Positions 1 to 9,566 of a DNA stretch of 64,000 bases are shown one piece after another; position 1 is the first letter of the stretch, and each line of letters opens with the position of its first letter. Location: positions 1-64,000 of the forward strand of contig JAPLFS010000035.1 of the NCBI GenBank assembly GCA_026390555.1, given 5' to 3'. The position numbers and the translations under genes are program-made. The DNA comes from Pseudomonadota bacterium (lineage in GTDB: Bacteria > Bdellovibrionota_C > UBA2361 > OMII01). The notes under the pieces are model-generated. The model searched no databases and was not told where the DNA came from. It worked only from the letters and a program-made list of their open reading frames with translations.

Positions 1-987
1 ATCATTTCAAATTACCTCAATAGGACCGTTCAGGTTGTGAAGAAAGTTGTCGTGGACGATGATGTTGATAAGTCTCTGGAGCGTTTGCGCGAGTCCAAGG
101 CCGACCTTAAGCCGATAGAGGATCGCAAGGAGGCTGCAAAGGGTGATGTGGTGGCTCTCTCCATATCTATTCAGATCGGGGACGGGGAATTCTCTCGTGG
201 TGAGCCGTTCGTTGATCAGCTCGGCTCTGGCAAGCTCTCTCATGAGGTTGAGGAGCAGTTCGTTGGACTGAGCGTTAACGACAGTAAGGACGTGGTTATT
301 ACCGGTGCCGAGGATCATCAGAATCCAGGGATGCGGGGCAAGCAGGTCACCTATCGAGGCATGTTGCACGGTATCTTTACCAAGAATTTGCCAACCCTTG
401 ATGATGATTTTGTAAAGACTATCGGCCTTGAGGTTGAGACCGTAGCGGCTTTGCGTGAAAAGGTGCGTGAGCAGCTTAGTAAGCAAGCAGAGGAGGAGGT
501 TAAGTCCGAGACCCAGGGCGCTCTCTTGGATATGCTTGTAAAGGAGCACCCATTTAAGGTCCCTTCTGCGATGGTTGACGATGAAATCCGAGGGATCGTA
601 GCGCGTTACGGATTTGCTGGCAGGGAGGCAAAGCCGGAATCTATCGATGTAAACCTATTTCGTGAGCAGTTCTCTGAGTTCGCGCTAAATAGAATTCGGG
701 GTGCAATTATCATAGATCGCGTCGGTTCGGCCGAGGATATCAAGGTTGATGAGGCTGACCGTGAGCGTATGATTCAGCGTGCAGCTGAGCAGAACGGCTC
801 TACGGTCGAGGCAACGCGCAAGATCCTATTGGAAAAATCGCGTATTATGTCCTTTTTGCTGGAGGTTAGGCGCACCAAGATACTTGAGCACTTAATGTCT
901 AAGACTACGGTTGAATACACAGATGCTCCAGAACCTGGTGTCCCAGAATTCGGTGCCCCAAAACCCGATGCAGCAGTGAAGGCTTAG
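1..987 (+). CDS. tig: Trigger factor, 5'-truncated by window edge
   Basis: Ribosome-associated chaperone and peptidyl-prolyl isomerase that meets nascent chains at the tunnel exit. The reading frame is open from base 1, so the N-terminal ribosome-binding domain lies outside the window; the GTG at 37 is an internal Val, not a start. The visible 328 residues hold the FKBP-like PPIase domain (about residues 55-140, with VALSISIQIGDGE and the PGMRGKQVTYRGMLHGI strand) and then the helical SurA-like chaperone arms to the C-terminus, which ends in a Pro/Ala-rich tail. It lies directly upstream of clpP-clpX-lon, the order seen in many Gram-negative genomes, which supports the call. Confidence 0.93.
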   Translation: MISNYLNRTVQVVKKVVVDDDVDKSLERLRESKADLKPIEDRKEAAKGDVVALSISIQIGDGEFSRGEPFVDQLGSGKLSHEVEEQFVGLSVNDSKDVVITGAEDHQNPGMRGKQVTYRGMLHGIFTKNLPTLDDDFVKTIGLEVETVAALREKVREQLSKQAEEEVKSETQGALLDMLVKEHPFKVPSAMVDDEIRGIVARYGFAGREAKPESIDVNLFREQFSEFALNRIRGAIIIDRVGSAEDIKVDEADRERMIQRAAEQNGSTVEATRKILLEKSRIMSFLLEVRRTKILEHLMSKTTVEYTDAPEPGVPEFGAPKPDAAVKA

Positions 988-1141
988 CCATACTGCTAAT
1001 ATTTCGAGTAACACTAAATACTTCAGTTGCTTGAATGGATCAGTTTTTGGTACGGTCTCTTAGTTATTATAAACAGGGCATGCAGGTACGCTAACGGGCG
1101 ATCGGCAGCGACCTTTTCGACATTTTTTCAGGGGGATCTTC

Positions 1142-1744
1142 ATGGCTTATATTCCTTTCGTTATCGAGCAAACAGGGCGCGGAGAGCGTTCCTATGATAT
1201 ATACTCCCGACTTCTTAAGGAGCGCATAATCTTCCTCGGTACCGAGGTCAATGACATGATTGCTAACCTCATTATAGCGCAGTTTCTCTTCCTCGAGAGC
1301 GATGACCCAGAGAAGGACATATTTCTTTACATCAATAGCCCCGGTGGTAGTGTGACCGCAGGTATGGCGATATACGATACCATGCAGTACATCCGACCGG
1401 ATGTTTCTACCGTGTGTGTCGGTCAGGCGGCCAGTATGGGAGCGGTGCTCCTGGCTGGCGGAAAGAAGGGCAAGCGCGCAGCCTTGCCGCATTCACGCAT
1501 TATGATCCATCAACCACTCGGTGGTTTTAGTGGACAGGCCTCCGATGTTGAGATCCATGCGCGCGAGATGATCCGTATCAAGCAAGAGTTGACAGGGCTT
1601 CTTGCCAGCCATAGTGGACAAGCACTTAAGCAGGTTGAAGAGGACAGTGACCGGGATTTCTTCATGACTGCTGTGCAGGCCAAGGAATACGGAATAATCG
1701 ACGATGTTTTCGAGCGACGTGTTGTTGATGGGAAAAAGGAATAG
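1142..1744 (+). CDS. clpP: ATP-dependent Clp protease proteolytic subunit ClpP
   Basis: Serine peptidase that forms the tetradecameric proteolytic chamber used with ClpX (and ClpA/ClpC where present). The 200-residue protein has the complete catalytic triad: Ser98 in [11 protein letters not shown], His123 in MIHQPLGG and Asp172 in DSDRDFF. Ile/Tyr-rich N-terminal [20 protein letters not shown] is typical of the processed ClpP gate, with almost no propeptide before it. The start ATG at 1142 follows an AGGGGGATCTTC Shine-Dalgarno stretch. A 154-bp gap separates it from tig, and clpX begins 17 bp downstream, so clpP and clpX are probably co-transcribed. Confidence 0.97.
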   Translation: MAYIPFVIEQTGRGERSYDIYSRLLKERIIFLGTEVNDMIANLIIAQFLFLESDDPEKDIFLYINSPGGSVTAGMAIYDTMQYIRPDVSTVCVGQAASMGAVLLAGGKKGKRAALPHSRIMIHQPLGGFSGQASDVEIHAREMIRIKQELTGLLASHSGQALKQVEEDSDRDFFMTAVQAKEYGIIDDVFERRVVDGKKE

Positions 1745-1761
1745 GGTATTAAGGAGCCTCT

Positions 1762-3030
1762 GTGAGCAAGCCTGGTGATAAAGGTAGAACTACGTTGGTG
1801 TGTTCCTTCTGCAATCGTTCGCAGGAGGAGGTGCGGAAACTTATCGCTGGTCCCTCTGTCTACATCTGCGATGAGTGTATCGAGCTATGTAACGATATTA
1901 TTGCAGAGGAGGTTGAGGGCGATAGCGTCACTCCTACGCAGTCCAAGCTTCCTAAGCCCAAAGATATCAAGTCATTTCTCGATCAGTTTGTTGTAGGGCA
2001 GGACTTCGCAAAGAAGGCGCTCTCTGTAGCAGTACACAACCACTACAAACGCATCGAAGCTAAGGGCGGAACCGGAGAGGTTGAGATCGCCAAGTCCAAT
2101 ATCCTTTTAATCGGACCAACCGGCACCGGAAAGACCCTGCTTGCACAAACGTTAGCGCGGATCTTGCAGGTCCCATTTACCATCACCGACGCAACTACTC
2201 TGACCGAGGCTGGTTATGTTGGAGAGGATGTTGAGAATATTATCCTAAATCTTCTGCAGAACGCCGATTATGACGTAGATAAGGCGCAGCGCGGAATAGT
2301 GTACATAGATGAGATAGACAAGATCTCTCGCAAGGCGGAGAACCCTTCGATTACTCGCGATGTTTCGGGTGAGGGGGTGCAACAAGCGTTGCTTAAGATG
2401 CTTGAAGGTACCGTTGCAAGCGTTCCACCAAAGGGTGGGCGTAAGCATCCGCAGCAGGAGTTCCTGCAGGTTGATACGAGTAATATCCTATTCATCTGCG
2501 GAGGGGCGTTCGTAGGACTAGAGGACATCATTCGCCGCCGGGTTGGCGAGAAGAAGCTAGGCTTCGGGGCACAGCAAAAGGGGGCCAAAGACAAGGAGCG
2601 CTCCAAGAAAGAGGAGAAACGCTCGCTGCTTAGCAGGGTCCAGCCTGAAGACCTCCTTAAGTTTGGATTGATCCCTGAGTTTATTGGACGTCTTCCTATG
2701 ATCGCGGTTCTCGATGATCTCGATGATGGGGCGCTAATTAAGATACTGGTTGAGCCAAAGAACGCTCTAACGAAGCAATACAAGAAGCTGTTTGATATGG
2801 AGGGTGTGCAGCTCCGTTTTACTGAGGGCGCACTTGCCGCGGTTGCCAAGCAGGCTGTTGAGAGAAAGGCTGGGGCACGTGGGTTGCGTGCAATTCTCGA
2901 GGCAATCATGCTTGATGTTATGTATGAGGTTCCATCCGAGCCTGATATAAAAGAGGTCATTGTCTCTGAGGATACAGTTAATAAGGGCGAAAAACCCCTG
3001 GTTGTATATCAGCACGCAGAATCTGCTTAG
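1762..3030 (+). CDS. clpX: ClpX unfoldase, copy 1 (in the clpP operon)
   Basis: AAA+ unfoldase that recognises substrates and feeds them to ClpP. The GTG start follows AAGGAG. Residues 14-43 carry the C4 zinc-binding domain (C14, C17, C36, C39). Walker A GPTGTGKT is at 118-125, Walker B YIDEID at about 181-186, the pore loop GYVG near 151, the RKH substrate loop near 240, and an LGF tripeptide matching the ClpP-docking IGF loop near 267. After the LGF loop there is a Lys/Glu-rich insertion that copy 2 lacks. At 422 residues the length is normal. A second, intact clpX is at 13809-15062; this copy is the one linked to clpP and lon. Confidence 0.95.
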   Translation: MSKPGDKGRTTLVCSFCNRSQEEVRKLIAGPSVYICDECIELCNDIIAEEVEGDSVTPTQSKLPKPKDIKSFLDQFVVGQDFAKKALSVAVHNHYKRIEAKGGTGEVEIAKSNILLIGPTGTGKTLLAQTLARILQVPFTITDATTLTEAGYVGEDVENIILNLLQNADYDVDKAQRGIVYIDEIDKISRKAENPSITRDVSGEGVQQALLKMLEGTVASVPPKGGRKHPQQEFLQVDTSNILFICGGAFVGLEDIIRRRVGEKKLGFGAQQKGAKDKERSKKEEKRSLLSRVQPEDLLKFGLIPEFIGRLPMIAVLDDLDDGALIKILVEPKNALTKQYKKLFDMEGVQLRFTEGALAAVAKQAVERKAGARGLRAILEAIMLDVMYEVPSEPDIKEVIVSEDTVNKGEKPLVVYQHAESA

Positions 3031-3364
3031 GTCTCAGAACGCTGCTCTATAGAACGGTAAGACAAGGCGTAAATAGCAGCACAGGATCGGCCGGTTGTAT
3101 CAAATTTGTATCTGCTGATAACAGTGATTGACTCTTCGTGTGCCAGATCTTTTTACAAAGCTATATTATTGTGATTTCTCTGATGCTCGACTAGCATCAT
3201 ACAGGTAGAGGTGGTCGGCTATCCGCCATCTTGCGACCATCTGCTATAGTAAAAATAGATGGTTGGGTTTATTCTCTCCTCATGCATTGCTGATCTAGGC
3301 TGTATGTTATCAGCGATACTGGAAGGATAGGTTACTAACGGCTGTTTTGACTTCTAAGAGAACA
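3031..3364 (+). promoter_or_regulatory. Upstream region of lon with a perfect 7-bp hairpin
   Basis: This 334-bp gap between clpX and lon holds no gene. A perfect inverted repeat TGATGCT-CGACT-AGCATCA lies at 3181-3199, and AT-rich stretches resembling -10 boxes (TATATT near 3163, TATAGT near 3245) suggest lon has its own promoter. The inverted repeat is not the CIRCE element of HrcA. A role as operator or leader hairpin is inference. Confidence 0.35.
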
Positions 3365-5827
3365 ATGAAAGCATCACTCAACAATCCGATCCCACTTCTG
3401 CCACTAAGAGAACTCGTAGTATTCCCCCAGCAGGTTGTCCCGCTCTTTGTAGGACGGGAAAAGAGCGTCAAAGCCATAGAGGAGTCGCAGCGCGAAGGAA
3501 AATACATATTTCTCGCCGCGCAGAAAGACGCCCGCACAAGCAATCCAGGGCCTAAAGATATCTACACTATTGGAACTTTGGGCGAGGTAGTTCAGTTAAT
3601 TCGCCTCGCTGATGGCCCGATTAAGGTGCTTGTAGAGGGCAAGGTGCGCGCTCGTGTTAAGAAGTTCGTGCGCGAAGATGAGTTCATGTTGGTTGATGTT
3701 GAGGAGATCGTCTGGGATGAGGAGGTCACAACTGATCTTAAGGCATTGATGCGCTCGGTCAATACCACCTTTGATAACTATGTGAAGCTCGGCAAGAAGG
3801 TTAATCCTGAGATGATAATGCAGGTTAACGCGATCGAAGATCCTTCGCGTCTTGCTGATGCTATCGTAGTCCAGCTCAATATTAAGCTCGAAGACAAGCA
3901 GGAGATCCTTGAGACCATTCCGCCACAAGAGCGGCTTGAGAAGATCCTCGGTCATATGAAGTCCGAGATTGAGATCTTGCAGGTAGAGAAGCGAATTCGT
4001 AGTCGTGTCAAGAAGCAGATGGAGAAGACTCAGAAGGAGTACTATCTGAACGAGCAAATGCGGGCGATCCAGAAGGAGCTCGGAGAAAAAGACGATTTCC
4101 GTAATGAACTTCAGGAGCTTGATGACAAGTTCAAATCAAAGGAGATGCCTGCTGATATTAGAGAGAAGACAGAGAAGGAGATCCGCAAGCTCAAGATGAT
4201 GTCGCCGATGTCGGCGGAGGCCACCGTTGTGCGTAACTATGTGGATTGGATGTTGGCCCTTCCGTGGAACGAGATCTCTAAAGAAGAGATCGATATGGAG
4301 CAGGCTCGCGCGGTTCTTGATGAGGACCACTACGGATTAGAGAAGGTTAAGGAGCGAATCCTTGAGTATCTCGCCGTACAGAAGCTTGTTGGCAAGATGC
4401 GCGGGCCGATCCTGTGCTTGGTAGGACCTCCGGGAGTAGGAAAAACTTCGCTCGGCAAGTCGATCGCTAAATCAACTGGCCGCAAGTTCGTGCGTGTAGC
4501 TCTTGGTGGCGTGCGTGATGAGGCGGAGATCCGTGGTCACCGCCGAACCTACATAGGCGCGTTGCCTGGTAAGGTTATCCAGTCGTTAAAGAAGGCTGGT
4601 ACCAGTAATCCTGTGTTCCTGCTTGATGAGGTTGATAAAATGTCGACCGACTTCCGAGGGGATCCTTCCTCGGCGTTGCTCGAGGTGCTTGACCCAGAGC
4701 AGAACGATTCGTTTAACGATCACTACCTAGATTGTGATTACGATCTTTCGAAGGTGATGTTTATTACGACGGCTAATTCACTACATACTATTCCACAACC
4801 GTTGATGGATCGTATGGAGATTATTAGGCTATCTGGATACACAGAGCTTGAAAAAGTTGCGATATGTAAGAAATACCTCTTTGCAAAGCAGGTCCAGGAG
4901 AATGGATTGACTGCTGAAAACATGAGGATAAGTGATGGAGTTTATTCGGAGATTATAAATCGATATACTCGCGAAGCAGGAGTCCGAAGTTTGGAGCGTA
5001 GTATCGCAACCCTTTGTCGTAAGGTGGCTATTGAGGTGGTAGAAAAGGGCCCAGATACTCTGGTAACTATCGATACTGCTAATTTGCCGCAGTTCTTAGG
5101 TCAACCTAAGTTTAGATTCGGAAAGTCAGAGGAGCTTGATCAGGTTGGCTTGGCTACCGGACTAGCGTGGACTGAGAAGGGTGGGGAGCTGTTAGTTATC
5201 GAGACCACTATATTGCCAGGGCGTGGGCGCTTGCAGATTACCGGAAAGCTCGGAGACGTCATGCAGGAGTCTGCTAAGGCGGCTCTGAGTTACGTACGCT
5301 CGCGTGCCGCAATTTTAGGGTTACCGCGCTATTTCTACGATAAGATAGATATTCACGTGCATGTTCCAGAGGGTGGTATTCCGAAGGATGGCCCATCTGC
5401 TGGTATCACTATGGCAACATCGATGATCTCTGCTCTTACGGGAATTCCTATAGATAAAAATGTTGCGATGACCGGAGAGATAACGTTGCGTGGTAACGTG
5501 TTGCCGATTGGTGGCCTCAAAGAGAAGGCTCTTGCTGCACATCGTGGAGGTATTCGCCGAGTTCTTCTTCCAAAGGAGAACGAGAACGATATCGAGGAGA
5601 TTCCAACTACTGTACGTAACGAGCTTGAATTAGTTCCAGTGTCGCACGTTGATGAGGTGCTCTTCGAAGCGCTGCGTTGCCGCAAACCGGAGGACTTCGC
5701 CAGTATGTTGCAGCATAAGGCTATGCGAGATGAGCTGCTCTATGCCGATGATAAGAAGAAAGGGGACCGGGGTGAAGATGCTCCTAGCGATGAAAAAGCG
5801 CCCGTTGCTGCGATAGTTGCGCATTAG
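3365..5827 (+). CDS. lon: ATP-dependent protease Lon
   Basis: Homo-oligomeric AAA+ serine protease of the cytosol that degrades misfolded and regulatory proteins. The first ATG at 3365 is preferred over the in-frame TTG at 3347 because a TAAGAGA ribosome-binding stretch precedes the ATG and the conserved [12 protein letters not shown] motif begins only ten residues later. The order is: LAN substrate-binding domain (about 1-300), Walker A GPPGVGKT near 354, Walker [10 protein letters not shown], sensor regions, and the LonC protease domain with catalytic Ser678 (DGPSAG) and the paired Lys near 721 ([10 protein letters not shown]). The 820-residue protein has a C-terminal acidic/Ala-rich tail about 40 residues longer than in E. 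coli Lon. It closes the tig-clpP-clpX-lon block. Confidence 0.97.
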   Translation: MKASLNNPIPLLPLRELVVFPQQVVPLFVGREKSVKAIEESQREGKYIFLAAQKDARTSNPGPKDIYTIGTLGEVVQLIRLADGPIKVLVEGKVRARVKKFVREDEFMLVDVEEIVWDEEVTTDLKALMRSVNTTFDNYVKLGKKVNPEMIMQVNAIEDPSRLADAIVVQLNIKLEDKQEILETIPPQERLEKILGHMKSEIEILQVEKRIRSRVKKQMEKTQKEYYLNEQMRAIQKELGEKDDFRNELQELDDKFKSKEMPADIREKTEKEIRKLKMMSPMSAEATVVRNYVDWMLALPWNEISKEEIDMEQARAVLDEDHYGLEKVKERILEYLAVQKLVGKMRGPILCLVGPPGVGKTSLGKSIAKSTGRKFVRVALGGVRDEAEIRGHRRTYIGALPGKVIQSLKKAGTSNPVFLLDEVDKMSTDFRGDPSSALLEVLDPEQNDSFNDHYLDCDYDLSKVMFITTANSLHTIPQPLMDRMEIIRLSGYTELEKVAICKKYLFAKQVQENGLTAENMRISDGVYSEIINRYTREAGVRSLERSIATLCRKVAIEVVEKGPDTLVTIDTANLPQFLGQPKFRFGKSEELDQVGLATGLAWTEKGGELLVIETTILPGRGRLQITGKLGDVMQESAKAALSYVRSRAAILGLPRYFYDKIDIHVHVPEGGIPKDGPSAGITMATSMISALTGIPIDKNVAMTGEITLRGNVLPIGGLKEKALAAHRGGIRRVLLPKENENDIEEIPTTVRNELELVPVSHVDEVLFEALRCRKPEDFASMLQHKAMRDELLYADDKKKGDRGEDAPSDEKAPVAAIVAH

Positions 5828-5846
5828 GTATAACTCTACTTGGTGC

Positions 5847-5864
5847 GCCGGTCTCTAGACCGGC
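5847..5864 (+). terminator. Possible lon terminator hairpin
   Basis: GCCGGTCT and AGACCGGC form a near-perfect inverted repeat 20 bp after the lon stop codon, followed by CATTTAAAA. The T tract is weak, so factor-independent termination is only possible, not certain. Confidence 0.4.
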
Positions 5865-5898
5865 CATTTAAAAGATCGCGTACATGGGCATACCCACG

Positions 5899-5992
5899 GC
5901 CACTATCAAGTGGCTGTTAACCTTGCCACTATCAAGTGGCCGTGGCCCTTGCCACTATCAAGTGGCTGTGACTCTTGCCACTATCAAGTGGC
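5899..5992. repeat. Four-copy 26-bp tandem array of palindromes
   Basis: The 16-bp perfect palindrome GCCACTATCAAGTGGC (6-bp stem, ATCA loop) occurs at 5899-5914, 5925-5940, 5951-5966 and 5977-5992, with an exact period of 26 bp. The 10-bp spacers differ at their 5' part but all end in CTT. The array lies between lon and tRNA-Val. The spacers are too short and too alike for a CRISPR. A related dispersed hairpin, GCCCCTATCAAGGGGC, occurs at 12982-12997 and, inverted, at 31764-31779. It differs by one compensated base pair, so the stem-loop appears to be what is conserved. Confidence 0.9.
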
Positions 5993-6056
5993 AGTGCCTG
6001 GTTACGGGCTATTTGACTTTTATTGCTGCTGCCATTACTCTTTGTGCTCCATCTGA

Positions 6057-6132
6057 GGGCGCTTAGCTCAGTTGGTAGAGCGTCAGCCTTACAAGCTGAA
6101 AGTCGTAGGTTCGATCCCTGCAGCGCCCACCA
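6057..6132 (+). tRNA. tRNA-Val (anticodon UAC)
   Basis: A 76-nt cloverleaf: acceptor arms GGGCGCT and AGCGCCC, D-arm with AGCTCAGTTGGTAGAGC, anticodon stem-loop CAGCCTTACAAGCTG with TAC at positions 34-36, T-arm with GGTTCGATCC, discriminator A and a genomically encoded CCA. It reads GUN valine codons, mainly GUA and GUG. It stands alone between lon and the convergent dam gene. Confidence 0.97.
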
Positions 6133-6170
6133 TTATATTCTGCTAATCTATTCTACTAGCACCAATACAG

Positions 6171-7046
6171 CTAAAAGTTCCTGATAATTAGCTCTATCAC
6201 GGAGCCGCGCTTCTCTGCCTTAGAGTTAATAGCGCGTAAGGCGCATACCGGCTCAATCTTAAATCCTCGGTAGAGTTCTTGAATCAGCGCAGTGTTGGAG
6301 TTGGATACCATCCATTTTACACCACGTTGGTTAAGTTGTAAGCAGACAAGTAGCAGCATCTCCTGTGCAACGTCATCAAAGCCATCCTTTGAGTAGTGCG
6401 TAAAGTCTGAGGTCTCTGAGGTTGGGGCGTAAGGAGGATCGAAGTATACGAAATCACCCTTATCCGCAACCTCTAAGACCTGCTCGAAATTTCCGCTTTG
6501 TATTACAGCTTTTTGCAGCAATGCTTGGCAACCTCTTAGGTTCTGCTGATCGAGGATAGTTGGGTTGGTATAGGCACCAAATGGGACGTTAAACTCACCC
6601 CTAGAATTAACGCGGTAGAGTCCATTAAAACAGCTCTTATTAAGGTAGATTAGGCGCGCCGCGCGCTTAACTCGTGAGAGAGAGGCGAAGTCTGGGCGTC
6701 GATCTAATTCGCGGGCTGCATAATACATCTCTTTATCGTAACGGTAGCCCTTGAGCTCCTCTATTAGCTCCTCAAGCTGCGAACGAACGATTTGGTAGCA
6801 GTTAATCAACTCATTGTTGCAATCAGCTAGGAACGCAACCTTAGGTTGCAGCGCAAAATAGAGCGCGCCACCTCCTAAAAATGGTTCTATATAGCGGTTA
6901 AATGAGTTGGGAATGCGGTGTATAAGGTGGGGTAGGAGTTGAGTCTTGCCACCGGCCCACTTAAGAAAGGGACGACAGATCGGACGCATTGGCGCATCGG
7001 TCGCAGTAGCTGGAATAGTAGGGGCTTCAGCGTTGTTGGTGCTCAT
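6171..7046 (-). CDS. dam: Dam-family DNA adenine methyltransferase
   Basis: N6-adenine methyltransferase of the D12 class, expected to methylate adenine in GATC using S-adenosylmethionine. The 291-residue protein shows FLKWAGGK at 27-34 (SAM binding), EPFLGGGA at 54-61, the DLN-like ADCNNELIN segment, a central target-recognition region (about 100-165, with YLNKSCFNGLYRVNSRGEFNVPFG as in Dam and DpnM) and the catalytic DPPY at 203-206. No restriction endonuclease gene adjoins it, so a regulatory or repair role as an orphan methylase is more likely than restriction-modification. It converges with tRNA-Val. GATC specificity is inferred from the family. Confidence 0.9.
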   Translation of the reverse strand: MSTNNAEAPTIPATATDAPMRPICRPFLKWAGGKTQLLPHLIHRIPNSFNRYIEPFLGGGALYFALQPKVAFLADCNNELINCYQIVRSQLEELIEELKGYRYDKEMYYAARELDRRPDFASLSRVKRAARLIYLNKSCFNGLYRVNSRGEFNVPFGAYTNPTILDQQNLRGCQALLQKAVIQSGNFEQVLEVADKGDFVYFDPPYAPTSETSDFTHYSKDGFDDVAQEMLLLVCLQLNQRGVKWMVSNSNTALIQELYRGFKIEPVCALRAINSKAEKRGSVIELIIRNF

Positions 7047-7131
7047 GCAGAGTAGTGGTATTTTTCAAAAGACCAGGGGAGCATGGCCCGTTTTGAGACA
7101 GGAGTCTATAATAAAGGGGGGTGGCCAAGCG

Positions 7132-7737
7132 CTATTTACGAGGGGTCTTAGTAGGCCCTGGGGTTGGTGTCGGATCGGTTGATTCAGCCTCGATCACTAT
7201 GTCCCATCTTTCAAGGGCTGAGAACCTTGGCGAGGAGGCTTTAAACTCAAGACTGTCCAGAATATTCAGATCGTTGTTATCTAGGTCTACCTCTACATAC
7301 GCTTCGGAATTGCTCTTGGTGGCCTTCAGATCAAATTCAAGCGAGATAAATGCATCGTTCAGAGCGCTGCTGGAGTAGAGGAAAAAGACGAGATAGCGCT
7401 CCCCATCGATGCTAACCTCGTCGTACGGAGAGATATCGGACTGCTCCTCTCTGTCTGGAAAGAGAATAGCGCTGTTTTCTACATACCTCAGGGAATTGGG
7501 ATAGTGGAATTTAAGGATTGCGCCATCCGGATTTAAGTCGTTGATCTCAATCCGCACGCGGTCCATGTCTCCAGAGTCGATCCTGTCCCGCTCTACAGAT
7601 AAAGTGAGGCTACCAGGGTAGTTAGCTGTTCCGCCACCATCGTCACTACCACCACCACCACCGCCGCCGCCGCCACACGATGCGATAGCAGCGGATAAGG
7701 CTGTGGTGGCAGCAACCAGAATAGCGATACGCAGCAT
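7132..7737 (-). CDS. Predicted lipoprotein with poly-Gly linker, function unknown
   Basis: The product has a signal peptide ending in a lipobox (AIASC) and, straight after the lipidated Cys, a run of nine glycines and an acidic linker, then a roughly 150-residue beta-rich domain and a Pro/Thr tail. The domain (about residues 35-170) has alternating hydrophobic strands and resembles secreted beta-sandwich modules, but I do not recognise a family. The ATG at 7737 fits a compact signal peptide; an ATG at 7761 in the same frame would only lengthen the n-region by eight residues, and neither has a good ribosome-binding site. It is probably anchored to the outer membrane. Confidence 0.7.
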   Translation of the reverse strand: MLRIAILVAATTALSAAIASCGGGGGGGGGSDDGGGTANYPGSLTLSVERDRIDSGDMDRVRIEINDLNPDGAILKFHYPNSLRYVENSAILFPDREEQSDISPYDEVSIDGERYLVFFLYSSSALNDAFISLEFDLKATKSNSEAYVEVDLDNNDLNILDSLEFKASSPRFSALERWDIVIEAESTDPTPTPGPTKTPRK

Positions 7738-7819
7738 ATTGGAGATTCGATCTTGGATCATTAATTGATAGGATGGGGCTGCATGGGCAGTAGATTCGCA
7801 ACTATTGATCTGAATAGAG

Positions 7820-8203
7820 TTAATGGCTTCTGCAACGCTGCTTAACTAGCTGATATGCAAGTAGCAACCAGCCAAGTATAAATCCAGCACCACCGACTGG
7901 GGTGATTGCGCCCAGCCAATGCATGCCGCTTAACACCAGTGCGTACAGGGTGCCGGAAAATATGGCGAGGGAGCCCAAAAATAACCATCCGATGGCGCGC
8001 CGTGCCCTATCAGAGATCTGTAGCCCAGTTGCCGATGTTATCAGTAGCGCTGCCAGAGCGTGGATCAACTGATAGAACACCCCCTTCTCCCAGATTAGTA
8101 ACTCCCTTTGCGGAACTATATCTCGCAGAGCATGTGCGCCAAAGGCCCCGCACGCGATCCCGGCCGCCATGCACAGAGTTGCTGTTATCTGAATAGCTCG
8201 CAT
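7820..8203 (-). CDS. DUF423 family inner-membrane protein (YgdD-like)
   Basis: This 127-residue protein has four predicted membrane helices (about 5-25, 45-62, 70-90 and 95-118). It carries the family signatures GAFGAHALR near the N-terminus, a central LLIWEKGVFYQLIHALA and the GAITPVGGAGFILGW stretch near the C-terminus. The start ATG at 8203 follows a strong GAGGAGG Shine-Dalgarno. The molecular function of DUF423/YgdD proteins is not established. It lies between a lipoprotein gene and motB without an evident functional link. Confidence 0.88.
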   Translation of the reverse strand: MRAIQITATLCMAAGIACGAFGAHALRDIVPQRELLIWEKGVFYQLIHALAALLITSATGLQISDRARRAIGWLFLGSLAIFSGTLYALVLSGMHWLGAITPVGGAGFILGWLLLAYQLVKQRCRSH

Positions 8204-8294
8204 GCTTCCTCCTCATTATATGCTAGTCAGCAGCTATTGTAGTGTGGAGTTGGTTAAGCGCAAGGAGGAGAGATTACAGTCAGGCTAAGAGCCC

Positions 8295-9545
8295 CTAGTG
8301 TATAGAAAGCTCCCTAGCCCCAAGTACCGGATTGTTTCCGAAGATCTTATCCTGTGGCATGTATTCCGGATTCTCCTCGATAATTGGACCATCTGGCAGT
8401 TTAATTCTACCGGTACGACTATCAGATGTTGTTGGGATTGGGATTGGGATTGGAGTTTTGCGCGGCTCTACTGCTAGCGCAGGTGGAGTAACTAAGTTGG
8501 CCGCCGCAATTGGCTCCTTAGGCTCCTGCTCTGATAGTTCTGGAGCAAACAATTTACGCAGCCCCTCTGGAGAGGTCTGAGCATCATTGGGCTCGATGTC
8601 CCCCTGCCAATTAAACTTTAGCTTGAGGGTAATACGTCGATTGGCGGGTGCTAGTGGAGAGTCCGGCACCTTAAGCTCGCTGGAAGCTTTACCAATAACG
8701 CTTGTGATCTGCTGTGTTGGTAGGCCCTGTGACTGTATCAAGCGGCGTGCAGCGTTGGCGCGGTCGGCTGAGAGCTCCCAGTTGGTATAACCACCAGCTC
8801 GGGAGGGGAAGGGTGTGGCGTCCGTATGGCCGAAGATCTCAACGGTATTGGGGTATTTTTTAATCACATCGGTGACCTGCTGGAAGGCAGCTTCCGCATC
8901 ACGCTTGATGCGCGCACTGCCGCTGTCAAACATGGAATACCTGTCTGTATCCATGATCTCGATCTTTAGTCCGTCCGCTTCAACGCTGGCTTCAATCTTG
9001 CCCAAGATATTTGCTAGCTGAGAGTTCGACTTTATTATTTTATTGAGCTCAATCTTGGTAGACTCTGCAATCAGGCGTAGCCGTATCTCACGACGACTCT
9101 CCTCAGCATTTTTTTTGTCAGAGTTAAGTCCCGTTATCTGATCCGGACCTCGATTCTTTTTGGGAGGTAAGCGGCCATCCCGTTCGTAGTGCTTGTCCTG
9201 ATCTACATCCGTTTCACCGAAAAGCCTACGAGATGGGTCGTCAGAGGGGTTCTTTAGCTTTCTTTTGTCCTCTGGTCGTGGCGGAGTAAAAGCATCCTCA
9301 AGGATGCCCTGCCCACCAAGCAGTAGCGGCATGCCGGAACCCTCGGTAAAGACCGCAGGCTTTCTAAAGTACGAGGCAATGGACTGGCGCGTTGTAATTG
9401 AGGCAGTACTGATCAACCACATACAGAGAAAGAAACACATCATCGCCGTTACGAAGTCCGCGTAGGCGATCTTCCAGGCGCCGCCGTGATGGCCTCCGTG
9501 CCCCCCCTTCTTGATTATAATGACCGGCTTGTCGTCTTTTGCCAT
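8295..9545 (-). CDS. motB: Flagellar stator subunit MotB
   Basis: Stator protein that anchors the MotA channel to peptidoglycan and carries the proton-accepting Asp. The single membrane helix (about 25-48) has the critical Asp30 in KIAYADFVTAMM, which is close to the E. coli sequence and supports a proton-driven stator. A basic N-terminus, a plug/linker (about 55-200) and an OmpA-like peptidoglycan-binding domain (about 215-325, with FGHTDATPF and RANAARRLI) follow. The C-terminal tail of about 90 residues is long and Pro/Ile-rich. It starts 21 bp after motA, so the pair is an operon. Confidence 0.95.
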   Translation of the reverse strand: MAKDDKPVIIIKKGGHGGHHGGAWKIAYADFVTAMMCFFLCMWLISTASITTRQSIASYFRKPAVFTEGSGMPLLLGGQGILEDAFTPPRPEDKRKLKNPSDDPSRRLFGETDVDQDKHYERDGRLPPKKNRGPDQITGLNSDKKNAEESRREIRLRLIAESTKIELNKIIKSNSQLANILGKIEASVEADGLKIEIMDTDRYSMFDSGSARIKRDAEAAFQQVTDVIKKYPNTVEIFGHTDATPFPSRAGGYTNWELSADRANAARRLIQSQGLPTQQITSVIGKASSELKVPDSPLAPANRRITLKLKFNWQGDIEPNDAQTSPEGLRKLFAPELSEQEPKEPIAAANLVTPPALAVEPRKTPIPIPIPTTSDSRTGRIKLPDGPIIEENPEYMPQDKIFGNNPVLGARELSIH

Positions 9546-9566
9546 TTATCTCTGTTGTCACAGACC

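Noticed and set aside
2268-2960. 230-residue minus-strand ORF in clpX copy 1
   Set aside because: It is the antisense shadow of a highly conserved gene, Ser/Arg-rich without any family signal.
5899-5992. CRISPR array
   Set aside because: Spacers are just 10 bp, share their 3' bases, and no cas gene is present.
5884-6066. 60-residue plus-strand ORF over the hairpin array
   Set aside because: It is created by the tandem repeat period, runs into the tRNA and has no ribosome-binding site or family resemblance.
6171-7046. Restriction-modification system around the Dam-type methylase
   Set aside because: Neighbouring genes are a tRNA and a lipoprotein; no endonuclease-like gene is adjacent.
7121-7378. 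85-residue plus-strand ORF opposite the poly-Gly lipoprotein
   Set aside because: Shadow of the minus-strand gene, with no ribosome-binding site or motif.
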